Positions 33,057-41,400 of a stretch of 48,152 nt of DNA are shown here, piece after piece. Position numbers and translations under genes: made by a program. The notes below the pieces were generated by a model that made no database searches, was not told the origin of the DNA, and worked only from the letters and a program-made list of their open reading frames with translations. Numbering within the stretch: position 1 is the first letter of the stretch; each line of letters starts with the position of its first letter. The DNA is taken from NCBI GenBank assembly GCA_944386445.1, contig CALXBD010000019.1:1-48152 (forward strand), given 5' to 3'. Source of the DNA: an uncultured Clostridia bacterium (lineage in GTDB: Bacteria > Bacillota > Clostridia > Oscillospirales > Ruminococcaceae).

Positions 33057-33917
33057 TCAAATCGAAACGTCTGTTTCCTTTGATTTGCGATACTGGCTTG
33101 GAGAAAGGCCATTATATCGCTTAAAGATCCGACGAAAGTATTCTTGCGATTCAAACCCCAACTGTGCCCCGATTTCTTCCAGCGAAAGCTCAGAACCGGA
33201 TAATAATTGCCGTGCATATCCAGCTCTGAGCTGATTGCGAAATTCCACCGGCGTACAATTCATCGACTGCTGAAAAAGATGATAAAAACGGGATTCGCTT
33301 AGGTGACAAAATCCTGCAAGAACAGGAATCGGATCATTTTTCATGAAGTTTCGCTCCAAATAAGATACCGCCGGCATAATCGCTGCGATAATTGGATGAA
33401 CCTTTTGCCGTTCCAAAAGGGGAAAGGCGCGTGCCATCAATCGGTAAAACCGTGAAAGAGCAAGTAATTGGCCTTCTGTACCCTTATAATAGTTTTGCAG
33501 TATGTCAGACATATCGTCAAGGGCCCGAAATTGACCCAAGTCCTCAATTTTTTGAAAAGCAAACTGCCGATCCAGAGGGACTACAGAGGGTTGACCATTG
33601 TAAAGTGTTCCGATTTCATTCGTCGCAAAAAAACGGCTATATGTTCCGATGAATTTGATTTCCGGACTTCCGGTCCAGCGAGAGCAATATTGCGCCCCTT
33701 CCGGCATATAGAAAATGTCTCCGGCTGTTCCGGAGAGAGTTCTGTCGTTTAACTGAAATTCCACACGACCAGATAGTATTTGGCAAAAACTCGAATAAAT
33801 CTTTCCTGTCCAGCAAGGCGTGGTGCTGAAATTTTGCATGGTATAGGAACGGGCAGAAAAGCATGCCAGATATAATTGCGGATTCATGTAGCCGAATCCA
33901 AAAGAACTATCTTCCAT
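33057..33917 (-). CDS. AraC-family regulator (probable controller of the 34.0-36.1 kb operon)
   Basis: A 286-residue regulator. It has an N-terminal cupin (YSSFCQILSGRVEFQLNDRTL, AGDIFYMPEGAQY), a linker, and a C-terminal double helix-turn-helix (LAGFCHLSESRFYHLFQQSMNCTP and LEEIGAQLGFESQEYFRRIFKRYNGLSPSQYR). GGAGGCAGC lies 5-8 nt before the ATG. It is divergent from the alcohol dehydrogenase-like - Gfo/Idh operon, whose promoter carries two direct repeats that fit an AraC site. GH18 lies downstream on the same strand. Confidence 0.92.
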   Translation of the reverse strand: MEDSSFGFGYMNPQLYLACFSARSYTMQNFSTTPCWTGKIYSSFCQILSGRVEFQLNDRTLSGTAGDIFYMPEGAQYCSRWTGSPEIKFIGTYSRFFATNEIGTLYNGQPSVVPLDRQFAFQKIEDLGQFRALDDMSDILQNYYKGTEGQLLALSRFYRLMARAFPLLERQKVHPIIAAIMPAVSYLERNFMKNDPIPVLAGFCHLSESRFYHLFQQSMNCTPVEFRNQLRAGYARQLLSGSELSLEEIGAQLGFESQEYFRRIFKRYNGLSPSQYRKSKETDVSI

Positions 33918-33948
33918 TGCTGCCTCCTTAATAGCAGAATTGTTCCGG

Positions 33949-33977
33949 TTTATTGCAGGATAACATATTTTATTGCA
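33949..33977 (+). promoter_or_regulatory. Tandem AraC-type operator half-sites
   Basis: TTTATTGCA occurs at 33949-33957 and again at 33969-33977, exactly 20 bp apart (two helical turns). The second copy overlaps the -35 position. An inverted GCAATA follows at 33982-33987, making TATTGC-AAAAG-GCAATA. Confidence 0.6.
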
Positions 33978-33990
33978 AAAGGCAATATGC

Positions 33991-33996
33991 TACAAT
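33991..33996 (+). promoter_or_regulatory. -10 element of the activated dehydrogenase promoter
   Basis: TACAAT at 33991-33996. The -35 window (33968-33973, TTTTAT) is poor and is covered by the second direct repeat, the class II activation layout. Confidence 0.55.
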
Positions 33997-34046
33997 AATA
34001 TCAAATATTCGGCACATATTTTTTACTTAGGAAACGAGGTCGCTGC

Positions 34047-35078
34047 ATGGAGACACAACAAATCCTTTTTACAGGCAAAAAAACAGCTGAGTTGAAAAAA
34101 GAGACTATATCTCCACCCGGGATCAACCAGATCCTGGTCAAAATGGATTACACTGCGATAAGCGCGGGAACAGAAAAAGCGAATCTGTTGGCCACACCAA
34201 ACCGTGGGGATATTGTGGAAGCGCTGCCGGAAGAAAAAGCATTTCCGATACAATGCGGTTACAGCGGGGTCGGAACCGTCTTGCAAGTTGGGGAAAATGT
34301 TCATGATCTCATTCCTGGCCAAAAGGTGGCAACCGCTTGGGGGCATCACGCAGCTTGCCAGATTTTTGATCGCCGGAATATCGTTCCCATTGACCAGGAA
34401 GGGATCGATCTTCGGGCTGCCGCTTTTGCCATGATCCTTGGGATATCCCTGGGCGGTGTCAGAAAAACACATCCGGAAATGGGTGAAAGTATTCTGGTGA
34501 TGGGACAAGGCATTATAGGTGTTTTTGCGACAGCTTTCGCACGAATTTGTGGAGGCTGTCCGGTAATTGCCGCCGACCCGAACCCAAACCGTACAGATTT
34601 GGCCAAGCAAGTCGGTGCCAATCTGACAGCAGACCCTTCCAAACCTGATTTTCCACAGCGGATTCACGATTTTACAAGAGGAAAAGGGGCTAATATCGTA
34701 ATCGAAGCTACCGGAATCGATTCTGCTTTGGGACAGGCCCTTGACTGTGTGGCACGGCAGGGACGAATTTCATTGCTGGGGTGTACTCGCTTTCAGGACA
34801 GTAGTATCAATTTTTATCAGAAAGTACATCGCACAGGGGTATCTATTATCGGCGCTCATACCATGGTCAAGCCGGATTATGATTCTTATCCCGGCTACTG
34901 GACTTGCGCGGACGACATGCGGACAGCTTTGGATTACATTGCCGACGGGAGATTGAATATGGTTCCCTTTTTGCAGCATGTGTTCCCCCCTGAAAAAGCC
35001 CCTGAGGTTTTTCGTGCTTTATGCGACGATCCTGATTTTCCCATGGGTGTTCTTTTTGATTGGAGGAATGTTCAATGA
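34047..35078 (+). CDS. Zinc-type alcohol dehydrogenase-like oxidoreductase (medium-chain fold)
   Basis: A 343-residue MDR-superfamily protein. It has an N-terminal GroES-like domain (AISAGTEKANLL, FPIQCGYSGVGTVLQVGENV, GQKVATAWGHHA) and a Rossmann domain (ESILVMGQGIIGVFATAFARICG, ANIVIEATG). The AISAGTE and CGYSGVG motifs place it in the subgroup without a clear catalytic GHE zinc motif, often found with Gfo/Idh proteins in sugar catabolism (BchC- or threonine/sorbitol-DH-like). It overlaps the next gene by 4 bp (ATGA). The substrate is likely a sugar or polyol but is not determined by sequence. Confidence 0.88.
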   Translation: METQQILFTGKKTAELKKETISPPGINQILVKMDYTAISAGTEKANLLATPNRGDIVEALPEEKAFPIQCGYSGVGTVLQVGENVHDLIPGQKVATAWGHHAACQIFDRRNIVPIDQEGIDLRAAAFAMILGISLGGVRKTHPEMGESILVMGQGIIGVFATAFARICGGCPVIAADPNPNRTDLAKQVGANLTADPSKPDFPQRIHDFTRGKGANIVIEATGIDSALGQALDCVARQGRISLLGCTRFQDSSINFYQKVHRTGVSIIGAHTMVKPDYDSYPGYWTCADDMRTALDYIADGRLNMVPFLQHVFPPEKAPEVFRALCDDPDFPMGVLFDWRNVQ

Positions 35079-36094
35079 AGCGGCTAAAGGTTATTCATTA
35101 CGGAATTGCTCATGACCACAGTGCTGTTACAATGGAGTGTGTGCGGAAATATCCGGATCTATTTGAAGTCGTGGGAGTATGCGAACCGGACGAGGCGATC
35201 CGTCAAGAATTTGGCGGAGCGTCTGCATACGCAGGGTTGCCTTGGCTAACAGAAGAAGAGATCTTTGCCCGTGATGATATCGACTGCGCCTTAATTGAGA
35301 GTTTTGAACTGCGATCTTTGGAATATGCTGAAAAGTGTGTTCATAAAGGCTGGCACGTCCATCTGGATAAGCCAGCGGGAACCGATATTGTTCAATTCGA
35401 ACGGATCCTTTCGGAAGCTAAACAGAAAGGCCTAGTGTTTCAACTGGGGTATATGTATCGTCAGAATCCCGCGGTCCGCTATGTTCTTGAGCAGGCAAAA
35501 ACAGGAAAGATGGGAACGATCACAGCCATTGACGGATCTATGGGCTGTGTTCATCCGCCGGAGAAACGAGAATGGCTGAAGCAATTCCCGGGCGGCATGA
35601 TGTTTTACCTGGGTTGTCATTTCATTGATCTGGTTGTCGCCCTGAAGGGGGTCCCGGATCATATTTATCCGTTTAACAAAACTACCGGATTTGGCGGTGT
35701 CACAGCTTTGGATAACGGCATGGCCGTATTGGAATATCCGGATTGTACCGCAGTGGTGCGGTGCAATGCTACGGAAATAAATGGCTATTACCGCCGTCAT
35801 TTAACTGTTTGCGGTACGGAACAGACATTGGAAATCCGGCCTATGGAAAATCCTACCCGCCTTTTTGAGGCCACAACTCAAACTGCTGAGGGGAGAGGCT
35901 GGGAAGATTGCGGACACGAGCGTTTTCCGGGCTTTCTGGCAGGACGCTATGATGAAATGCTGTTGGACTTTGCCAGATATTGCCGGGGTGAGACGGATAA
36001 CCCGTGGAGCTATTCATATGAAGCCCGACTGCAAAGAATTGTTCTGGCTGCTTGCGGTTGCCCGGTGGATTTTCAGGGAGAAATACGATTGTAA
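35075..36094 (+). CDS. Gfo/Idh/MocA-family oxidoreductase
   Basis: A 339-residue protein. It has a Rossmann-like start (KVIHYGIAHDHSAVTMECVRKYP, lacking the usual GxGxxG and so possibly an altered cofactor pocket), the HVHLDKPAGTD motif in place of EKP, and a C-terminal domain with GSMGCVHPPEKREWLKQFPGGMMFYLGCHFIDLV. Its ATG overlaps the dehydrogenase stop, with GGAGG inside that gene. DKPAG is characteristic of a Gfo/Idh subgroup found in sugar operons. A terminator follows about 70 bp after the stop. Confidence 0.9.
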   Translation: MKRLKVIHYGIAHDHSAVTMECVRKYPDLFEVVGVCEPDEAIRQEFGGASAYAGLPWLTEEEIFARDDIDCALIESFELRSLEYAEKCVHKGWHVHLDKPAGTDIVQFERILSEAKQKGLVFQLGYMYRQNPAVRYVLEQAKTGKMGTITAIDGSMGCVHPPEKREWLKQFPGGMMFYLGCHFIDLVVALKGVPDHIYPFNKTTGFGGVTALDNGMAVLEYPDCTAVVRCNATEINGYYRRHLTVCGTEQTLEIRPMENPTRLFEATTQTAEGRGWEDCGHERFPGFLAGRYDEMLLDFARYCRGETDNPWSYSYEARLQRIVLAACGCPVDFQGEIRL

Positions 36095-36163
36095 ACAATA
36101 TAAAAGTTTCGCTGCATATGATCTCCATAGCCCCATGAAGAACTCTGTTTGTACCATATATTT

Positions 36164-36201
36164 AAAATGCTCCCGAACCGAATCCGGTTCGGGAGCATTT
36201 T
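36164..36201. terminator. Bidirectional intrinsic terminator
   Basis: AAAATGCTCCCGAACCG (36164-36180), loop AATC, CGGTTCGGGAGCATTTT (36185-36201): a perfect 17-bp stem between the convergent Gfo/Idh and GH10 genes. Confidence 0.93.
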
Positions 36202-36234
36202 TCGCAAAACAGAATGCTTTCTGCTTTATCTTAT

Positions 36235-37569
36235 CTATGCGCGAATTATTTTTAGTTCTCGGTCGCCTTTGGACAGATGAAAATCATCTACAGCATTTCC
36301 ATTAATGGTGAGACTATAATTGCCGAAGAATCCTTCAAATTCAACAATGCCGTCCTCATTGGTATGTAGCTGCTCACATGTATGCCACTCTTCCCGAATC
36401 AGCTGACGGAGTGCCTGGAATGCCGGTTTTTCAGAAAGGTCATGCCGCAGCAGCCCGCCGCCGTAATAGTTTTCATTCCAACCGCTGTTGTCCGGAGCCA
36501 CATATGTATACCCGTCTACCAAATTCCACCAAACAATGGCGTCTATGGCGGGATGGCTGAACCAGGTGCGGTAAAGATTCTTGGTCAGCTCCATCTGGAC
36601 CTGCTCTTCATCGGGAGTACCGCTGTAAGCAGGAATTGTGATTTCAGAAATTTGAAGTGGGATTCCTAATGAACCGTAGCAATCCATGGCCTCATAAAGC
36701 TCAATGGGGTTAAAGGGCAGGGAAGTGGGACCTAGTTCATCCTCTTTACGGATAAACTGATGGAACTGCATTCCGGCGCCGTCCAAACGAACACCTTCCG
36801 AAAGAAGCCGGTGAATCTGTGAATAGTAAATGCTTCGGGTCCCTAACAGTCCGTTGTAAAATCTCGGGGACCAGACGCACTGCCCTTCATTAATGAACAA
36901 GCGATTACCCCCGGTGAAAGCCCTATCGGCAGATTTGAAGCACCATTCCAAATAATCCGGTTCTTCATAGGCTTTAAAATCCGGAAAGCGATAATAGCTG
37001 AGATTTTCATTTTCCACGTCCCAATCCCGGATCCGGCCGGCATACCGGTCAGCCACTTCCTTCAAATGAGCTTCCATCAACCGCTTCTGGGTCGGTACAT
37101 CATCCTTGGGATACCAGGAAGGGATAAATTTATGATAGATCAGGCAGTGCCCTTTTACTCGGATACCATTTGCTTCGCAATATTCCAGCACGAGATCCGG
37201 CGCAGGCCGGCGGTAAACCTTGGGACTGTCAGCAGCATACCGGGGTTTTCCTTCTTCCGGTTCCAAATCGCTCCAGTAAAACGGCGCGACAGCATAGTTG
37301 AAAACTTCTTTAAACTTTTCACGATAAGCCGCGTTTTTTTCTGCAGTTTCCATCTCGTCCAACAAGAAGAGGGTGCATCCAAAATTAAAATCATGGCTTT
37401 TCTGATTTAAGGAAACTTCGGCTCCTGATATAGGTTGTCCCTTTTCATCTACAATGCGAATACGGGCAAGTCCTTTCCGGTAAGCGGCAATATTCCGTTC
37501 CACGATATTTTCCATGAAATATTGATTTTGGTCAAACCCCTTCAAAAGAGCATCTCTGCGCTCTGACAT
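36235..37569 (-). CDS. Cytosolic GH10-family endo-beta-1,4-xylanase
   Basis: A 444-residue GH10 enzyme. A short beta segment (ARIRIVDEKGQPISGAEVSLNQ, then HDFNFGCTLF) precedes the barrel. RVKGHCLIYHKFIPSWY matches the GH10 substrate site. WDVENENLSYYRF carries the acid/base Glu (second Glu of VENEN, where most GH10 have VNE), and IPLQISEITIPA carries the nucleophile Glu in ISE-I. It has no signal peptide, so it is probably cytoplasmic and works on imported xylo-oligosaccharides. AAAGGAGATGGTGTT precedes the ATG. It appears monocistronic. Confidence 0.9.
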   Translation of the reverse strand: MSERRDALLKGFDQNQYFMENIVERNIAAYRKGLARIRIVDEKGQPISGAEVSLNQKSHDFNFGCTLFLLDEMETAEKNAAYREKFKEVFNYAVAPFYWSDLEPEEGKPRYAADSPKVYRRPAPDLVLEYCEANGIRVKGHCLIYHKFIPSWYPKDDVPTQKRLMEAHLKEVADRYAGRIRDWDVENENLSYYRFPDFKAYEEPDYLEWCFKSADRAFTGGNRLFINEGQCVWSPRFYNGLLGTRSIYYSQIHRLLSEGVRLDGAGMQFHQFIRKEDELGPTSLPFNPIELYEAMDCYGSLGIPLQISEITIPAYSGTPDEEQVQMELTKNLYRTWFSHPAIDAIVWWNLVDGYTYVAPDNSGWNENYYGGGLLRHDLSEKPAFQALRQLIREEWHTCEQLHTNEDGIVEFEGFFGNYSLTINGNAVDDFHLSKGDRELKIIRA

Positions 37570-37730
37570 AACACCATCTCCTTTAATTTGCAGTTATGAA
37601 AATCCGCAGCTTTATAATAGCATAGGGATTCCTGTCATTCCACAAGAATTTACCGATTTTTGCAAACTATATTATCATTGCTCTATTGGAAAACTTGTTA
37701 GTTATCAGATATAAAATTTACAAAAGTGCG

Positions 37731-37759
37731 TTGAGATTTCTATGAAAATCCGTTATACT
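37731..37759 (+). promoter_or_regulatory. Sigma-A promoter for the DUF3810 gene
   Basis: TTGAGA (37731-37736), 17-nt spacer, TATACT (37754-37759), about 30 nt before the start codon. Confidence 0.7.
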
Positions 37760-37790
37760 GATACTATCCCCTCTCAAGGAGTTGAGCGAC

Positions 37791-38900
37791 ATGAACCGTT
37801 TTACCCGTTTTTTAAAAGCGCACTTGGGAATTCACCTGACGCTGGCAATTTCTGCCGCGATAATCGCCTTGTACTTTTTGACGCGAAACCTGAAACCAGT
37901 AATGAACTTCCTGATTCAATGGATCACCACCCCGTATAAACGGGCTATGGCCGCAATTTGCTCGCTGCTGCCATTTTCGGTGGCGGAGCTTATCTGGGCA
38001 GTAGGAATCTTGGGGCTTCTTTTTGGGTTTATCCAAACCATATACCGGCTGATCCGTCCCGGGAAACGCCTGCGGCGAATCATCCTTTACCGGCGGATCA
38101 TGAGCCTGGTAGGAGCAGGACTTGCCATCTATGCCGGATTCTGCCTGCTGTGGGGAGTTAACTATTACGGGGACAGCTTTTCCGATAAAAGCGGAATTGA
38201 GGCCCAACCGGTCAGCGTGGCTCAACTGCAGGCTACCGCTGAAAAATTTGCGCAGTTGGCCAATGAATACAGCGATCAAATCCCACGGGATGAATCGGGT
38301 CTGTTTGCCGTCAGCCGGGATGAAATATTCTCCCGGTGCGAGGGACTCTACGAGGCGGTTGGAGAAAAATTTCCCTTCTTGGCTGGAAATTCACCACAGC
38401 CCAAACGGGTCTTCTTCTCCAAAATCATGAGCTACATCAATTTTACCGGTTTTTTCTTTCCGTTCACCGGAGAGGCTAACCTGAATGTAGACAGTCCGGC
38501 CTGTATGCTTCCCTCCACCATTGCCCATGAACTGGCGCATCAAAAAAATATTGCCCCGGAGCAGGAAGCAAATTTTGTTGCCATCCTCACCTGCCTGGAA
38601 AGCGAAGATCCCATTTTCTGCTATTCGGCTGCACTGATTGGGTATGTCCATCTGGCCAACGCTCTCTTCGACAGCGACCGGGACGCATGGAGAGAGGTTT
38701 CCTCCCTTCTGGAGGAAGGACCGCAAGCGGATCTGTCCTACAACAACGCCTACTGGGCCAGCTTTGAAACGCCTGTCAACGAAGCTACACAGAGTGTCTA
38801 CAACAGTTTTCTCCAAAGCTATGGCCAGGAACTAGGCGTCAAGAGTTACGGGGCTTGTGTTGACTTGTTGGTAGCTTACTACGGTCCAAAAGAATCATAA
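37791..38900 (+). CDS. DUF3810 membrane protein with HExxH metalloprotease motif
   Basis: A 369-residue protein with about three N-terminal membrane helices (HLGIHLTLAISAAIIALYF, AELIWAVGILGLLFGFIQ, IMSLVGAGLAIYAGFCLLW) and a large C-terminal domain. The domain holds TIAHELAHQ with HELAH at 246-250, the HExxH zinc signature, and EQEANFVAILTC about 15 residues later, which supplies a third ligand as in gluzincin-type proteases. NVDSPACMLPSTIAHE is the DUF3810 hallmark. The family is unassigned but protease-like. ATG 37791 was chosen over the TTG at 37782 because AAGGAG lies about 9 nt upstream. Confidence 0.9.
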   Translation: MNRFTRFLKAHLGIHLTLAISAAIIALYFLTRNLKPVMNFLIQWITTPYKRAMAAICSLLPFSVAELIWAVGILGLLFGFIQTIYRLIRPGKRLRRIILYRRIMSLVGAGLAIYAGFCLLWGVNYYGDSFSDKSGIEAQPVSVAQLQATAEKFAQLANEYSDQIPRDESGLFAVSRDEIFSRCEGLYEAVGEKFPFLAGNSPQPKRVFFSKIMSYINFTGFFFPFTGEANLNVDSPACMLPSTIAHELAHQKNIAPEQEANFVAILTCLESEDPIFCYSAALIGYVHLANALFDSDRDAWREVSSLLEEGPQADLSYNNAYWASFETPVNEATQSVYNSFLQSYGQELGVKSYGACVDLLVAYYGPKES

Positions 38901-38943
38901 AACACGAAAGGTCCATTTCAGGACTTTTCTCCAGCGCAAAATC

Positions 38944-38984
38944 AAAACCGCAGGAAGTCTGAGATCAGGCTGCCTGCGGTTTTT
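38944..38984. terminator. Intrinsic terminator between DUF3810 and the ABC operon
   Basis: AAAACCGCAGG pairs with CCTGCGGTTTT, extended by AGTCTGA/TCAGGCT across one mismatch, followed by a T-run. It can serve DUF3810 and, from the other strand, the amino acid ABC operon. Confidence 0.88.
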
Positions 38985-39710
38985 TTATAATACTTTGGAA
39001 AGGAATTCTTGCGCCCTAGGATTTTTGGGATTAGTGAAGAAGTCAGCCGGATTGTCGGATTCCTCCAAGATCAGCCCCTCGTCCATAAATAGGACCCGAT
39101 TTGCTACCTCCCGGGCAAATCCCATCTCGTGGGTCACGCAAACCATGGTCATACCGTCGGCTGCCAATTCCTTCATCAACTGGAGGACCTCCCCGACCAT
39201 TTCCGGGTCCAATGCGGAGGTTGGCTCATCAAAGAGCATCACATCCGGGTTCATTGCCAGCGCCCGAACAATTGCAACACGCTGTTTCTGTCCGCCGGAG
39301 AGCATCGCTGGATATGTATTTGCCTTATCCAAAAGGCCTATGCGTTTCAGCAGCTGCCGGGCCTGTTCCGAAGCCTCCTCCTTGGACTTGAGCTTCAACG
39401 AGATCGGCGCCAGCGTAATATTCTGAAGAATTGTCAAATGCGGAAAAAGATTAAAATGCTGGAACACCATTCCCATTTTGCAGCGCAGTTTATCCACATT
39501 GACTTTCGGCGCATTGATCTGCTGGCCTTCAAACCAGATTTCCCCGCCGGTAGGCGTCTCCAAAAGGTTCAGGCACCGGAGAAAGGTGCTTTTTCCGGAA
39601 CCGGACGGCCCTACAATAACCACCTTATCCCCTTTATTGATGGTTGTGGTAATTCCTTTCAGCACTTCCAGCTTGCCGAAAGCTTTTTCCAGGTTTTTAA
39701 TTTCGATCAC
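38985..39710 (-). CDS. Polar amino acid ABC transporter ATPase
   Basis: A 241-residue GlnQ-type ATPase. It has Walker [10 protein letters not shown] (34-42), Q-loop [13 protein letters not shown], signature [15 protein letters not shown], Walker [15 protein letters not shown] and the switch His in VCVTHEM. The sequence is that of the polar amino acid transport family. GTG 39710 has GGAGG about 10 nt upstream. The frame is open to 39743, inside the permease gene. Its start overlaps the permease by 14 bp. It is the last gene of the SBP-permease-ATPase operon. Confidence 0.94.
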   Translation of the reverse strand: MIEIKNLEKAFGKLEVLKGITTTINKGDKVVIVGPSGSGKSTFLRCLNLLETPTGGEIWFEGQQINAPKVNVDKLRCKMGMVFQHFNLFPHLTILQNITLAPISLKLKSKEEASEQARQLLKRIGLLDKANTYPAMLSGGQKQRVAIVRALAMNPDVMLFDEPTSALDPEMVGEVLQLMKELAADGMTMVCVTHEMGFAREVANRVLFMDEGLILEESDNPADFFTNPKNPRAQEFLSKVL

Positions 39711-40431
39711 TCTTGGCCAGCCTCCTTTCCATCCGGCCCACAAGAGCCTGCAGGATCAAAACAATGACAAGGTAGATTGCCGCCACTGCCAGCAAAGGCA
39801 GAAAGGGGCTGTAGGTTCTGTTCCGAATGATATCTCCGCCCTTGGTCAGGTCCCGGATGGCGATATATCCAGCCACAGAGGTCTCTTTCAACAAGGTTAT
39901 CATCTCGTTGCCCAGGGCAGGAAGGACGTTTTTCACCGCCTGTGGCATGATAATCTTCCACATAGTCTGCCTGTAGTTAAGTCCAAGGCTGCGGCCCGCC
40001 TCCATCTGGCCGGGATCAATGCTCATAATCCCTGACCGGAAGATCTCCGCCACATATGCCCCGGAGTTGATACCGAAGGCGATAATGGCCACCACCACCT
40101 GGTTAATCCGCACTGACGCAAAAATTACGAAATAGACGATCATCAGCTGAACCACCACTGGGGTTCCCCGGATCACCGTCAGATAAAGCTTAGCTAACCA
40201 GTTTAAGAAGCCCAACTTTCCGGTTTTGTCGTGGGTCGTCCGAATCAGGGCTATCAGAAATCCCAAAACGACTCCCAGTACCAACGCTCCCGCAGTAATG
40301 AGCAAGGTATTGACCAAACCACTAGTCAGGTATTTCCAGCGGTTATCTTCAATAAAATTCTGATAAAAGGAATCCGCAAAGCCCTGTGCTGCTTTTGTAA
40401 TATAGTCTCCTATTATCTGAAAGAAATCCAA
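39697..40431 (-). CDS. Polar amino acid ABC transporter permease
   Basis: A 244-residue membrane protein of the HisM/GlnP family with about five helices. It includes [40 protein letters not shown] and the EAA-type loop [22 protein letters not shown] that contacts the ATPase. It probably works as a homodimer, since only one permease gene is present. It is 80 bp after the substrate-binding gene, with a hairpin between. Confidence 0.94.
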   Translation of the reverse strand: MDFFQIIGDYITKAAQGFADSFYQNFIEDNRWKYLTSGLVNTLLITAGALVLGVVLGFLIALIRTTHDKTGKLGFLNWLAKLYLTVIRGTPVVVQLMIVYFVIFASVRINQVVVAIIAFGINSGAYVAEIFRSGIMSIDPGQMEAGRSLGLNYRQTMWKIIMPQAVKNVLPALGNEMITLLKETSVAGYIAIRDLTKGGDIIRNRTYSPFLPLLAVAAIYLVIVLILQALVGRMERRLAKSDRN

Positions 40432-40457
40432 TCCGGCTCCTCCTTTTCATAAAACAT

Positions 40458-40492
40458 CGAAAAGGGACAGACCTTCCGCCTGTCCCTTTTCG
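40458..40492 (-). terminator. Attenuator-type hairpin between the SBP and permease genes
   Basis: CGAAAAGGGACAG (40458-40470) pairs with CTGTCCCTTTTCG (40480-40492), a 13-bp stem with a short T-run. It likely lowers read-through so that more binding protein than permease is made. Confidence 0.7.
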
Positions 40493-40511
40493 GAACTCTG
40501 TTAAGGATTCA

Positions 40512-41300
40512 TTATTCCTTTACAATGATGACCTGCACACCAGTTGTGTAGCTGTCAGTAAAATCGACGTTCTCCAACCGGTCCTTGGTGACCGTCATAC
40601 CAGCGGCGCCAAAATCAGCCTTGCCGGTCTGGATGGCGGTGATGATGGAATCAAATTCCATATCGGAGATCTCCAGTTCCTTGCCAAGCTTATCGCAGAT
40701 GGCCCGGGCAATATCCACATCCAGCCCTACAATTGTTTCGTTTTCATAGTATTCATAAGGAGGGAACTGAGCGTTGGTAGCCATAATCAGCTTACCATCA
40801 TATTCGATGCCTTCCGGGGAGGTATAAGGCTGCGCTTCCTCATTCTTGTTGATGTAGTAATCCAACAGCTGATCCAGTGTGCCGTCCTCTTTCAACTCGG
40901 CAATCGCCTGATTGAATTGGTCTTTCAGTTCAGTGTTGTCCTTCGCAATCGCATAATCCTCAACAATGTAAGGCGTCTCCAAAATTTTCAAGCCATCGTT
41001 TTGTTCTACAAAGACCTTAGCAGGCTCATTATCGATGACGACAGCATCAATTTTGCCCTGCTTCAAAGCGGTAACAGCTTCCATACCAGATTTGAACTCC
41101 TGAAGTGTTGCTTCACCCAGAAGACCGTCCTGAATATCATCATCGATATAAATAGCACCGGTTGTACCGCCCTGCGCGCCAATCGCCGCGTCAACCAGGT
41201 CATCGGCGCTTTCGATCTTTTTGCTGGTGCCGCCGCAGGAAGCGAGGGAAAGTGCCAAAACCAAAGCTGCTGCTCCAGCAACAATTTTTGTAAGTTTCAT
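40512..41300 (-). CDS. Circularly permuted polar amino acid substrate-binding lipoprotein
   Basis: A 262-residue extracellular lipoprotein, with lipidated Cys22 after LALSLAS. It belongs to the polar amino acid SBP family but with the halves in swapped order. Residues ~28-150 (IESADDLVDAAIGAQGGTTG, GKIDAVVIDNEPA, DYAIAKDNTELKDQFNQAI, AELKEDGTLDQLLDYY) correspond to the usual C-terminal half. Residues ~168-262 (GKLIMATNAQFPPYEYYENE, VGLDVDIARAICDKLGKELE, GAAGMTVTKDRLENVDFTDS, VQVIIVKE) are the usual N-terminal half. The join is in the linker YINKNEEAQPYTSPEG. It pairs with the permease and ATPase downstream. The specific amino acid is unknown. Confidence 0.92.
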   Translation of the reverse strand: MKLTKIVAGAAALVLALSLASCGGTSKKIESADDLVDAAIGAQGGTTGAIYIDDDIQDGLLGEATLQEFKSGMEAVTALKQGKIDAVVIDNEPAKVFVEQNDGLKILETPYIVEDYAIAKDNTELKDQFNQAIAELKEDGTLDQLLDYYINKNEEAQPYTSPEGIEYDGKLIMATNAQFPPYEYYENETIVGLDVDIARAICDKLGKELEISDMEFDSIITAIQTGKADFGAAGMTVTKDRLENVDFTDSYTTGVQVIIVKE

Positions 41301-41372
41301 TTTATTTCCGTCCTTTCCAAAATCTGTCCAACTACTTTTGAACAGTTCTTTATCTTACACTATCAATACTTT

Positions 41373-41400
41373 ATCATACCAGAAGAATAAATGCAAGCAA
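41373..41400 (-). promoter_or_regulatory. Sigma-A promoter for the amino acid ABC operon
   Basis: Minus-strand TTGCTT (41400-41395), 16-nt spacer, TATGAT (41378-41373), about 73 nt before the SBP start. Confidence 0.65.
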
